Source: Spinacia oleracea (lineage: Eukaryota > Streptophyta > Magnoliopsida > Caryophyllales > Amaranthaceae). Taken from it: a stretch of DNA of 64,000 bases. A program made the position numbers and the translations under genes. The notes under the pieces are model-generated. The model was not told the DNA's origin and made no database searches. It saw only the letters and a program-made list of their open reading frames with translations. Shown here piece after piece: positions 34,287 to 43,683 of this stretch; position 1 is the first letter of the stretch; each line of letters begins with the position of its first letter. The stretch spans positions 96,142,810 to 96,206,809 of the forward strand of contig NC_079489.1 of assembly GCF_020520425.1 (NCBI RefSeq), given 5' to 3'.

Positions 34287-36120
34287 TTTTTTTTAGCATT
34301 CTTTGTCGTTTAGACCATTCACTAGAAAAAACGCTTATTACTGAATTCTGAATTCTGTTGGTTGACATGAAACTTGTACCGAGACTGACTATTCCATTAG
34401 CATCTCATCTTCTGTCAGCATTAGAATCTGCTGTTAACTTGTTTTAGATTTAACCTGAACTGTGTTGAACTGCTGTCTCATGGTTTAATGACATGCATTG
34501 AGTTCTTTTAGTGAGTGTTAGTCGAAGCTTCAGACCTTGAAAACATGCATTGAAAGCTAAATTTCAGTCTCTGATTTTTCTTTTTTGCATATAAACTGTT
34601 TGAGACTTTTTTATTGCAAGCTAGCTTTTCTAAGATGTGGAACCATACAACTATGAATCTTAATAAATACTCCTTAATCCTTATATCAAACAAGAAATTA
34701 AACGAATAATGAACTTTTTCATTCTAAAATGTAAATTCATCTTAGACGTTTAAAGGAAAACAGTTAAAGGCAATCATTAACAAAACATGATTACAAGAAT
34801 GGAAAAGGAAATGATGGCAACAGGCATGTGAATCAAACCTTGGATCTCCCGCGGTGGCAAAATAAAACAGTAGAGCGTTCTACTTTACCACTGTTCCACG
34901 CTGCTATTCTTATTTACTTGTATACATTTTTTGTTTCAAAGTAATACAAACAGCAGACATATCAGTTTGAACTGACCACCATGCTATGTAAATTAAATGC
35001 TTAGCATCTGTAGTACTGGTTAATGTACTGGTGTTGTTTTCACCTCCTGCACGCGCCTCCTACAAGCACCTGTGCAGCGCCTGCATTCTGACGCCAATGC
35101 TGCTGCTGTCTGTCAGCTACGTGCCATTGCTGCACTGCATCAGGCCTCTGCTGCACTGCATCAGGCCTCTGCTGCCTATGCTCATGCTGCTGTAGGCCTC
35201 TGTACTACTTTTCTCATCCCATTCAGCGCTCTCTGCAGGGCCTCCCTTGCAACGCTGCACTGACTGTAATGGTTTCATTGAAGATACTGACATTAATTTT
35301 GATATGTATGTTTGCATGTTTGGGTAAAGTCCTCAGAAGAATGGCAGTTGACTTTGGGTAAAGATCTTAGAAATTTGTGTATTGCATTAGAGAAATAAAC
35401 AGAATTTGGTGTACAGAAATTTTCAGGTGTTTAAACTGGTTTTGGTGGTCTGCTCTGGACAGTAGACTTGTGTGCAGGGTGCCCAGTTAAGGTTGTGGTA
35501 TGCTTGTTTCCTGGTTTGCTTCCCAGCTGCTTGATGTTGTGTGTCTGCCTGTTTGTTCAATTGCTACACTTATAATGAACCAGTGTTGTGGTATGCTTGA
35601 CTATAATGTTTGTTCAATTGCTACACTGGTTATGCCTGTTTGTTGTTGCACATAGTATTTTTCGCGCTTGCAGTTCGGGTGGCTTGTAGTTTGATGTTTT
35701 TTGTGTTTTAGTTAGTGATGCGGTTGTGCTCCCGTAGCTGTTTGTTTCCTTGTTTTTTGGGTTTGTATTTTAACTAGTTTCTACATTTTGGTCTTTATTT
35801 TTATTTTTATCCCTGGAGTATTCTGGAGCTTCAATGACTTGGCTAAGTCATCCTATTGGTTTCCATGTGCGATTCTTTCACTTGGCCTGCACACCAAACC
35901 AGTAGTCTACAAGTTTGGCAGGCTATTAGGGCTAATGTACTGTATTTGTATCCCTGAAATCTGCTCTGAAAGTGTTTCTGACTAAGTTTTGCAGGATGAT
36001 TGAACTTTTAGTTTGTACGATATTGTTTTGAGTTAAGTTATCCTGAGATTATTAGGGTTATGATGTTATTATTTTATCATTTTTTAATCACACAAGTACC
36101 TAATTTGGCGTTTTATCTTA
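34287..36120 (+). other. CACTA-2 intron with small repeats
   Basis: No sense gene supported. Contains the SINE-like block at 34826-34900 and a 21-bp tandem pair with GCTGCACTGCATCAGGCCTC at about 35137-35178. The final exon probably starts near 36125 after TTATCAG and ends before 36243. Confidence 0.4.
34826..34900 (-). mobile_element. possible tRNA-derived SINE head
   Basis: On the minus strand a GTGGTAAAGTAGAACGC block (34878-34893) resembles a pol III box A, and GGTTTGATTCA (34829-34839) resembles box B, about 40 bp apart, with GCCACCGCGGGAGATCC between. The arrangement matches tRNA-derived SINEs. No TSD or tail was recognised, so this is tentative. Confidence 0.4.
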
Positions 36121-36519
36121 TCAGGAACAATGGGTCAAGAATATCGTCCTAATTTGGGCCGGGGAGAGCTCTTTGAAGTATGATCGAGCATTCGAGTTTG
36201 CCGTATATGAACTCCTTAGACTACAACTAGTGTTAAGAATTTAGTTATTTTCAAATTTTAGTTTAGATGATTATATATATGCATACGGTAATAGAGTGAC
36301 ATGTATGAATTTTTATTTTATTTTATTTTATTGTATTTGGATAAATATGTACTTGTTATTCAAAATTGTTTTTTATGTCCATCTTTTTTTCATTAATCGT
36401 TTAGCACATATATGAACAGAGAAGAAATCATATACCAGAGTATGTAGCTTATAATACGCATGGGTGAAAAATATCTGTAGCATATAAGCATTATTAATTT
36501 GGCGTGTGATTTAAACTTA

Positions 36520-37019
36520 TGGGCAACAACAAGTTTCGTTGCCCATAATACTATGGGCACAAAGATAGTGTTGTACAAAAGTACATTTAAAAAATTAATG
36601 ACTCATTTGGGCGATGGAATCCAAACAGTAGTCGCACCAAGTGACAGTTTATAGGCAACGAAAAAGATAATTTGTTGCCCAAAGATATCGACTTATGGGC
36701 AACGAAAATGTAAGTCGTTGTACAAAGGTCACCAACATAGGGAAACGACTCAAAAACTCGTCGCACATTTCTTCACACTATGGGCGACAAATATACATGT
36801 CGTTGCCCAATACAAACTTTGGGCAACGACTTTTAAGCGACGCCCAAAGTTCTTTATGTGCAACGAATTATTACTTCGACGCCCAAATATAGCAAGGGCC
36901 TCGACCCTGTTACAACGACTTTTGAGCAGGATAAAATCGTCGCCCCAAACTAAAGGCGACGAATTTCTATGTTTGGGCGACGAAATTTTCCGTTGCCCAA
37001 AACTCATTTTCTTTTAGTG
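36520..37019. repeat. right subterminal repeat zone and terminus of CACTA-2
   Basis: At least ten copies of GGGCAACGA or its complement TCGTTGCCC, in both orientations, followed by the terminus TTTTAGTG. Such zones bind the CACTA transposase complex. The 3 bases after the end, AGC at 37020-37022, would be one TSD copy; the other is lost. Confidence 0.85.
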
Positions 37020-37038
37020 AGCCGTATTGTCGCATGAC

Positions 37039-38189
37039 TCAGTAGGGAAAGATATAAACGGGCCGAGATAGCCCCAACAAAGAAACATAAACTAACACCT
37101 CGGAACCCCCCGTCATATTAGTCAAACCCCACCACGGTACCACCCACTTAATAGAGCATATGCCATGAGTGAAATAGGAGGCCCACTCGGCCTCGTCCTG
37201 GCCTTGGTGCAAATACTTTCGGTTACCCAAGACTATAGGGAGATAATGTTTAGGATCGGCAGGAGCTTCTAGAAGCCTAAGTCGTTCCATGAGCCAAATC
37301 TGCAAAAAAAACGGGTACGATCAGAAAAATAATAATAAACGAAAGTCCTGCCTGGGATGCACTTTCAACGCCCAGGACCAGGCGCCAGAAATTCCGACGC
37401 CCAGCTCTGGGCGCTGAAAATCAGCTCCAGGCAGGGGGCTGTCGAGGCAAACGAAAAAAGAAAAGAATAAAAAATATTTGTATTACTTTTCACGAATAAA
37501 CGATCGATTACCTGCAGCAATAGGGGGCTCCCCTTAAAAATTTCAGACTTCGCATCCTTTTTTAACTCATCCGCGCTCAGCAAGGTCTCGGCAACAACCA
37601 ACGGCATAATGGAATAGCAACTCTCCATCTGGCTGATCAAGGGGATCAACCTTATGTCACCGAACTCGCCATTGTTATTCGACAGTAAATAGTGGTTCAA
37701 CAAGCAGAATACAAGTGCTCGAATATTCAATTTCTGTTCGGTCATATTTTTACTAGGTCTAAAGTGATGTTTTACAAGCTTTGCCAAATTAACCTTATCA
37801 CCCACAACGATCTCAGCGAGCATGTTAGCATCTAGTCCTAGGAAAGCCCCTATACTTGTTTTACCCTCTTCAACAGTGCCAGGGGTAGCAGGAGTAGCAT
37901 TGGTAGGATAACCAAGGATCGCGGCAAATTCATCTGGCAAAGGGCATACTTCATTGCCCCGAAAGATAAAAACATGGTGATCAGAATCCCAAAAGTTCAG
38001 GGCCGCATACAGAAAATTATAATCAACATTAATTTTTTGTAAGCCTAAGAATGCCTCTAAGTGGTATCCTTTCAACAAAGCTTTTTCTGTGGGATTAAGG
38101 GCTCTCAGCCAGCGCCTAACAACTCGTTGGAGGGAGAAGGGAGGAATCGACATGGCAAGTAGGGAAGAATAAAAGTTAAGCAATTGCAA
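37039..38189 (-). CDS. antisense two-exon gene of the Ogre-like element (plant-mobile-domain/ORF1-like)
   Basis: Exon 1 runs from a Met at 38189 (or better-placed Met at 38153, MSIPPFSLQRVVRRWLRAL) to CTGCAG at 37512, followed by a GTAATC donor. The intron is 37511-37300, ending TTTTTTTGCAG. Exon 2 (37299-37039) joins in phase 0, continuing LLLQ into IWLMERLRLLEAP. The protein is about 290-300 residues. FLYAALNFWDSDHHVFIF and CPLPDEFAAILGYP resemble the W-D-...-F-x-F, L-x-E-x-A-x-x-LG pattern of plant-mobile-domain-like proteins and of Ogre ORF1 products. Antisense extra ORFs are known in Tat-lineage elements; their role is unclear. No stop or frameshift is visible, and a TATA box lies upstream. 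The stop codon is 20 bp from the CACTA-2 end. Confidence 0.75.
37363..37420. repeat. double-palindrome motif inside the antisense gene's intron
   Basis: TTTCAACGCCCAGGACCAGG then CGCC, then CGACGCCCAGCTCTGGGCGC then TGAAAA. Lies wholly within the 212-bp intron. Confidence 0.68.
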
Positions 38190-38237
38190 AAGAGAGGAAG
38201 ATTGAGAGTGGTGAAAAAGAAAGACGTACTTAACCCC

Positions 38238-38245
38238 TATATATA
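38238..38245 (-). promoter_or_regulatory. TATA box for the antisense gene
   Basis: TATATATA, read on the minus strand as GTGTATATATAGGGG, lies 49 bp upstream of the Met at 38189 and 85 bp upstream of the Met at 38153. With a transcription start about 30 bp downstream of the box, the second Met becomes the likely initiator. The leader between is pyrimidine-rich on the minus strand. Confidence 0.6.
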
Positions 38246-38320
38246 CACGAAAGCATCAAGTGACATCCTAATCCCATTCGGAAACGCGTTAAGAAATCCG
38301 GGAACTGCCAAAATAGAATA

Positions 38321-38376
38321 TCCAGCGCCCAAGGCTGGGCGCCGAAATTTTTAACGCCTGGCCATGGGCGCCGGAT
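38321..38376. repeat. double-palindrome motif upstream of the antisense gene
   Basis: Reads CCAGCGCCCAAGGCTGGGCG then CCGAAA, then TAACGCCTGGCCATGGGCGC. Located 76 bp upstream of the antisense TATA box, so it may act on that promoter. Confidence 0.65.
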
Positions 38377-38379
38377 ATG

Positions 38380-39450
38380 TAGCCCAAGGCCCGGATCCTT
38401 CAAAACGCGGAGCAGGAATGGACTTAAAACCGTTTTAGTAGACACGAGGCCCTGTTGTAATCAAGATCAATCCCAAAGCACCTTTAGAGCCCGAATAGTG
38501 AAAACAAATGTTAAAGCTTGTCGAAACTTAGACTCATCTTAAGAAAAAAAATATGTGTACATTTTTCAAGGCAATATAGAAAAAATAAAAATCAAGGTCA
38601 TTCTTCGAAACACAAAAACAAAAAAATCAAGTCGTTGGTTTCTCAAATTAAAAAGCGTTTATTTGTCAAAAAGATCAATCCGGGCCGAAGTAAGCTCGAT
38701 GTGCTAATTATTGGAAAACAAAGCAAAACTTTGTCACCCGGAAAATGAAGTCGCACTCCACGACTTCATCAAAGTAGCATAACACTACCAAGATCGCTCG
38801 CACATACGAGCACGGTGCCAAACACGATTAAGGACGTTATAAAATACGCACTTCTCTTGGCAAAGAACGACCACCAAGTACAAATGCTTGGGGGCTCAAA
38901 AGAAAGAAAATATGCAAAGGGATGCAAGTCGAAACAACGTTTCCAAGCTACGTCCCGTGCTTGGGCAAATTCAAAAATGAACTCGACCTCAAAGCAAAAC
39001 GGTCTCCATTAACATTCACATATGGTCCCATCGGTCATTTCACAAGGACCCAAGTAATGGCATAACTAGGCCAGTTCTAAACGGTGACATACATCCTATG
39101 AGCCGTAAAGACTTGTTAAAAACCACGAAAGGCAGACGACCATGAAATGATGGTCCGTTTAGACACGTTGCCAACCCACATTCAGGTTGCAGCTAAATCC
39201 GAGCATCCCTCGGAAGAATTCGCTCTTACAGGATTGAATAAAAAAGAAATTCTCAAAAGAAATCCCAAGAACAAATGAAATAGGGACTGGCCCACCTCGA
39301 TCGGGCAAGATCGCGCCACGAACCATGCGGATCCCAAATCGAAAAGACGAATTCAGGTTCGCCCACCTTCAGCAGGCGGGGTCTGCGCCACTAACCGCGC
39401 AGGTCCTCATTTTTCGAAAATGAAAAGAAAATAAATTCTTCAAAAAAACA
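38380..39450 (+). other. non-coding 3' region of the Ogre-like element
   Basis: A-rich sequence with short frames only and no recognisable domain. A diverged unit of the downstream tandem repeat (TCGCCCACCTTCAGCAGGCG) starts near 39358. Confidence 0.5.
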
Positions 39451-39454
39451 AAAA

Positions 39455-39745
39455 CAGGCTCGCCATCTTCAGCCGGAGGGGTCTACGTCACAAACCGCGT
39501 AGGTCCTTATTTTCAAAACATCAAAACAGATTCGTCCACTTCTATCGGACGGGGCGTCCACCCTCAGCGGACAGGCTCGCCATCTTCAGCCGGCGGGGTC
39601 TACGTCACAAACCGCGTAGGTCCTTATTTTCAAAACATCAAAACAGATTCGTCCACTTCTATCGGACGGGGCGTCCCCCCTCAGCGGACAGGCTCGCCCA
39701 CCTTCAGCGGGCGGGATCTGCGCCACTAACTACGCAGGTCCTTAG
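39455..39745. repeat. 117-bp tandem repeat in the Ogre 3' region
   Basis: CAGGCTCGCC recurs at 39455, 39572 and 39689, exactly 117 bp apart. Units 1 and 2 are almost identical; unit 3 is partial and diverged. Each unit includes CTTCAGCCGG, CCGCGTAGGTCC and TCTATCGGACGGGGCGTC. Hypervariable tandem repeats in the 3' untranslated region are documented for Ogre elements and can seed satellite DNA. Confidence 0.9.
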
Positions 39746-40201
39746 TCGCTGCAACGATAACTTTTTCCTTGTTTCCTTTTTCCAAAAATCAAAGGATTGG
39801 TTTTCCGTTTTTCCAAAAAAGAGCGATGTGCTGGATTTTCCTTCGTTTTACATCCTATAAAAACAAAGGGGTTTTCTCGTTTAGCTAACCCTGAAAATGA
39901 GAATCTCTAAAATGTTTTACCTCATGATTGGGCTAGGTCAGGCCTAGTTACACTTTATAGCCTTGATTTCGAAAACATCTTTAGATACTTCCAATGACAA
40001 AGTGAAGGAGTTTCTATACTATCAGTTAACGAATTCCAATGACGCGTGAGGAATGTGTTAACACTTGAAGTGATGACCCTTAAGTCAAATGTTATCACTC
40101 GGGGGCTCGTGAGACCCTCGCAAAACAGGTCACATACACCATGGCTTGTATGACGCACTCCGTCTAGTACTTTGACCATCGTCTCATCTCGAGACTCAGT
40201 C

Positions 40202-40211
40202 AAAGTGGGGG
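40202..40211 (+). promoter_or_regulatory. polypurine tract of the Ogre-like element
   Basis: AAAGTGGGGG followed by CTAAC directly precedes the TGTAGACACC start of the 3' LTR; the right place for plus-strand priming. Confidence 0.82.
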
Positions 40212-40216
40212 CTAAC

Positions 40217-41683
40217 TGTAGACACCTACTTTTGTCCCCATTCCCGAAAGGGAAGGTTCGATGATGAGAACATAAATCTCCACTTGGCAACGCATCTCCT
40301 ATAAAAATAACGGATCTCAATCACCCTTTCATTTTAGCCAAAGATGTTATTTATAGAAACCTGTTAAGAATAGTAACTGCCGTAAAAGGTAGTTGTTAAA
40401 AGTGGCAAAGTCATAAAAGATAGAAACCTGTCAGAATTAGGTGTTGCACTTAAACATAAATCCTAAAAGAGATAGAATTTGCATTCTTGGTATAATTCGA
40501 AAGTAAGAGTTACGTATTAATTAAATTCCTAACGAACCTAGAGTTCGTAATGGGCCCAGACGCATTCCATCATGAGTTAATACGCACTAAAAGACTCGAA
40601 TAAATCTCAAAAGCTCTGCGTTCTAAGAGTCCAAATCTGACAAAGAACTCGGCCCAGATCCCATTTTCAACGCCTGGATCTGGGCGCCGAAATCTTCGAC
40701 GCCCAGCCCTGGGCGCTGAAAGTGCCTGGGGTCGTTTTATCTCCGAATTCTTTTTGGATTCGTATCTTAAAATCTATCTTTCCACACACTCTTTTCCTAT
40801 AAATACAGCCTAAAACCGACGTGAAAAAAGGACACAATTCCATAATCTGAGTATTGACTCTAGCCTTAAGCCTAAGCCTCACGCTGCGAAATTGATCTAG
40901 CGTTCTGTCCCAATCGACCCAAAAGTCAAACAGAACGCATCCTGCCCCTTGTAGCTTGATGAATTAAGCCTAAATACTGGAACATTGCTTAGAAACCCGA
41001 GATTCGCTAAATAAAAGGAGAAATAGCAAAGCCAAGTGGTTAGTTTTCTGAGAACCACAACGCACCTCTCAAGGGTGCGTTGTAATGTGTCCCTCATATG
41101 ATTTAATCTATTTCATCACCCTTTTATAAAATTGTCAAACTATTAATTTGATTGATCTATCACGCCTAATAAGATAATACCTTGGACAATTGAATTATCA
41201 TGCTAGGTACCTTAAATCAATCTAAATAAGATAATCACGATCGATTTAGTATTATGTGTTGCATATTGCTAAAATCAATTCAGAATAGTTTAATAGTTTA
41301 ACGCATGTCCCTTCAATTATTTATGCTGAGCTAGTAAGGATAACCTGCCTCTGGAGTATTATCGATGAGCACTCCTCTCGGTAGTTACAGTCCCCCGAAC
41401 TCTCAATCTCTGCCCTGCGAGTGTACGTTGAGCGATCCCCACACCAGGGATCACAAGGGAATCTATGGCCGTCGTGGTCGAACATAATGGCACTCCCTTG
41501 ATGTCACGATAACCGGGTTTTGTCAGTTTTTCTCATTGTCGTTAAAAACTGAATGGCGACTCCTATATTACTAGTCGATTGGGTGTAAACTCACAGGAAA
41601 TCCAATTACACTTGATCTGACAACGTCACGCCCACGAGGGGTGAGGTCACGCATTAGCCTCGTGCTTTTTCGACCCCCTCACA
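40217..41683 (+). repeat. 3' LTR of the Ogre-like element
   Basis: 1467 bp, same length as the 5' LTR, TG...CA ends, TATA box at 40798-40804 and double palindrome at 40665-40721. Followed by TSD GCGGG at 41684-41688, after which the Athila internal sequence resumes. Confidence 0.93.
40665..40721. repeat. double-palindrome motif, 3' LTR copy
   Basis: Same layout as the 5' LTR copy; the first half reads CGCCTGGATCTGGGCGCC here, a better palindrome than CGCCTGAATCTGGGCGCC in the 5' LTR. Confidence 0.7.
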
Positions 41684-41688
41684 GCGGG

Positions 41689-43683
41689 GAATTGGTTGGA
41701 TGGGTAGCTATGCCCCTCCTAGTTTCGTTTTAGGCCTTGAGGACATGGACTAATTCGAGCTTGGGGGGAGATTCTATTGTTTGCTACTTTGATCTCCGTG
41801 TGATGGATTGCTTGATTTTGTGAATATTTTTTATTTTGTGCATATTTCTTGATTAGTTTCATTGATTTTGTGAATATTTTCTTTATTTTTCTTTTTCTTT
41901 TTACTTTCTTTTCTTTTCCTTGGTTTCCTTTTTCATTTCTTTTCTTTCTTTTTCCTTTTCGATCTTTTTCAAGGCAAGTTTTTCTTGGTTTTTTAGGCAT
42001 TATTCTTGATTTAGGAAAATAAAATTGGAACTTGTAGGTTAGAATGCTTTTATTCCTAATTGGTAGATGTTTGCACGGTTTTCAATGTCTTGGGCCGAAT
42101 CTAGGATTTAGGTGTTAAGAAAGTTGGTTGAACTTTGGGTAGCATGCGTCTTGAACCCTTGGCTTGTGGTAAGATGGTGTCGATCTCACTAGTGATTTGA
42201 AACCGGAGAGAGTGGTATTTGCTCCCATGTGAGGTTCATGTTCAAATTAGCCCAAACACATTTACATATATTGAGTGGCATGGATCCTTGGCATTGACTT
42301 TCTTATCTCCCGAATTTGACTATTTCCTTCCCGAGACCGCGACCGAACTACTTTAGGGGACGATAGAGGCATTTCTTTCGGGGACTATTTTTCTTTTTAG
42401 TTTAGGACTTCATTTTCTATTTTTCTCATATATTTTGGTTTGCATTTGCCCCCTTTCTAGCAATTTGAGCCTTTCCCCTTCATTTCTTATGAGCACATTA
42501 CAAGCCTAATAGCCTTTGCTTTATTTTCACCCTTATAAGTGATAGTGAAGCTTTGTGTTATGATGCTTGATGGTTATGAATGATTATGCAAAGTTGAGGA
42601 ATGATTGTTGTTGGTATGAATGGCAAAGTTTGGGAAGTATGTTGTATATAATGAATAAATGATGCAAAGTAAAGTTTTGAAAAAGCCAAAAATAGAGAAA
42701 AACAAGGCAATGAGAAAAGTTTCAATCGAAACACAAAAAAAAAGAGAAAATCAAATCAAGAAAAGTGCAAAAAGAGTTGTAGTTTATAATAGTTGTTGAA
42801 TAAGCTTGGGGGTACCCCAAATAAGTGGTATGAGTTTGTTTTTGGTTCGATTTTCTTGAGTTGAGTTCTATCATTGCGCTTCACTTTAGGTATGAGCACC
42901 AAATTACCAAATTTGTTTCACGCCTTACCCCTAGCCTACGTTTCACCCTAAAAATTCCTCTTGACCCTTTTGAGTTGAGTCATTATCGGTGGAGGGAGGA
43001 TTTGGTCAAGTTTATGGAATGGGATTGTCATGCTAAGATGTCGGGTAGCCTAATCTTGTTTTCCGGCGCCTTCGCGGCGTCTCGAGACGCTATTCTCAAG
43101 GGTGGATATGATCTAGAGATTTGACGTGGTATGCTCGGTTGAAGGGGAATTGGTTAGTGCTTGCCCTTATTTCTCTTTGCTTGGCACTTGAATCTTTCAC
43201 TCGACTTAGGACATTGGTTAGCGTGCATTTGCCTATTTAGTTAGTAATATTTGCATTATTTTGTGCTCATTCCATAATAGAGGCCCTTATCTTGAGTTTT
43301 GTAGTTTCATTTTTCGTTTTCTTTCTTTTCTATTTTCTTTTACTTTCTTTCTTTTCCTTTTCTTTCTTTTCAATTTCTTTCTTTTTCTTGGTTTGTTTTT
43401 CATTTTAGGTCTTGCCTTGATTCAATGTTTGGAAGAGTTATGGGTGTTTCTCCTTGGAAACCCTTGCGAGATCCCACTCGCTCTCATGAGCGATTGTGGG
43501 GTTCAAAGAGCTTGTTGCATGCGCTTAAATCCAACTGTGATTCCTACGAAAGTGAGTTAGTGTGCATTCTTGTAGTTCTTATTTTCGTAATTTTGATTTT
43601 GAATAATTAAGCTCATCCTCCTCCCCGTTTCTCATTCTAGCTTTGTTGCTTGAGGACAAGGAAAGAGTTAGCTTGGGGGAGTT
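41689..43683 (+). other. non-coding 3' internal region of the Athila-like element
   Basis: Continuation of the Athila internal domain after the Ogre insertion. No domain is recognised; an 87-codon frame at 42861-43124 and minus-strand frames are unconvincing. Pyrimidine-rich tracts lie at about 41877-41970 and 43310-43390. A second polypurine-like tract, AGCTTGGGGGGAGA, lies at 41758-41771, about 1.9 kb before the terminal one. Confidence 0.55.
43673..43681 (+). promoter_or_regulatory. polypurine tract of the Athila-like element
   Basis: TTGGGGGAG, within GTTAGCTTGGGGGAGTT, sits two bases before the 3' LTR start TGATGAGC. The upstream phrase TTGCTTGAGGACAAGG is typical of this element group in my recollection. 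Confidence 0.85.

Larger units (their letters stand above)
15020..37019 (+). mobile_element. CACTA-2, left-truncated En/Spm-type transposon with both genes decayed
   Basis: Carries a TNP2-like transposase gene (about 15020-18721) and a second gene of the plant Ptta/En-Spm type (about 19324-36243). The right terminus ends CTCATTTTCTTTTAGTG at 37019 after a subterminal zone dense in GGGCAACGA/TCGTTGCCC repeats (about 36520-37010). The matching left end, which should begin CACTAAAAGAAAATGAG, is not found; instead the transposase begins abruptly against the Ogre protease ORF. The left terminus and the adjacent Ogre polymerase segment seem to have been deleted together. The tandem LTR array at 20775-32715 sits in an intron of the second gene. 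Confidence 0.85.
5200..41683 (+). mobile_element. Ogre/Tat-like Ty3-gypsy LTR retrotransposon nested in the Athila-like element
   Basis: Two LTRs of identical length (1467 bp) begin TGTAGACACC and end CCCCTCACA, flanked by the 5-bp TSD GCGGG at 5195-5199 and 41684-41688. The order is LTR, primer-binding site, gag, protease, missing RT/RNase H/integrase, an antisense spliced gene, a 117-bp tandem-repeat region, polypurine tract, LTR. A large antisense or extra ORF and a hypervariable repeat-rich 3' region are known traits of the Tat/Ogre lineage. The element's own sequence sums to only about 10 kb because its polymerase segment is absent. It is interrupted by CACTA-1 in gag and by CACTA-2 after protease. 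Confidence 0.92.

Noticed and set aside
41719..42000. Lys-rich 93-codon minus-strand frame in the Athila 3' interior.
   Set aside because: Translation of a pyrimidine-rich tract; low complexity, no gene-like features.
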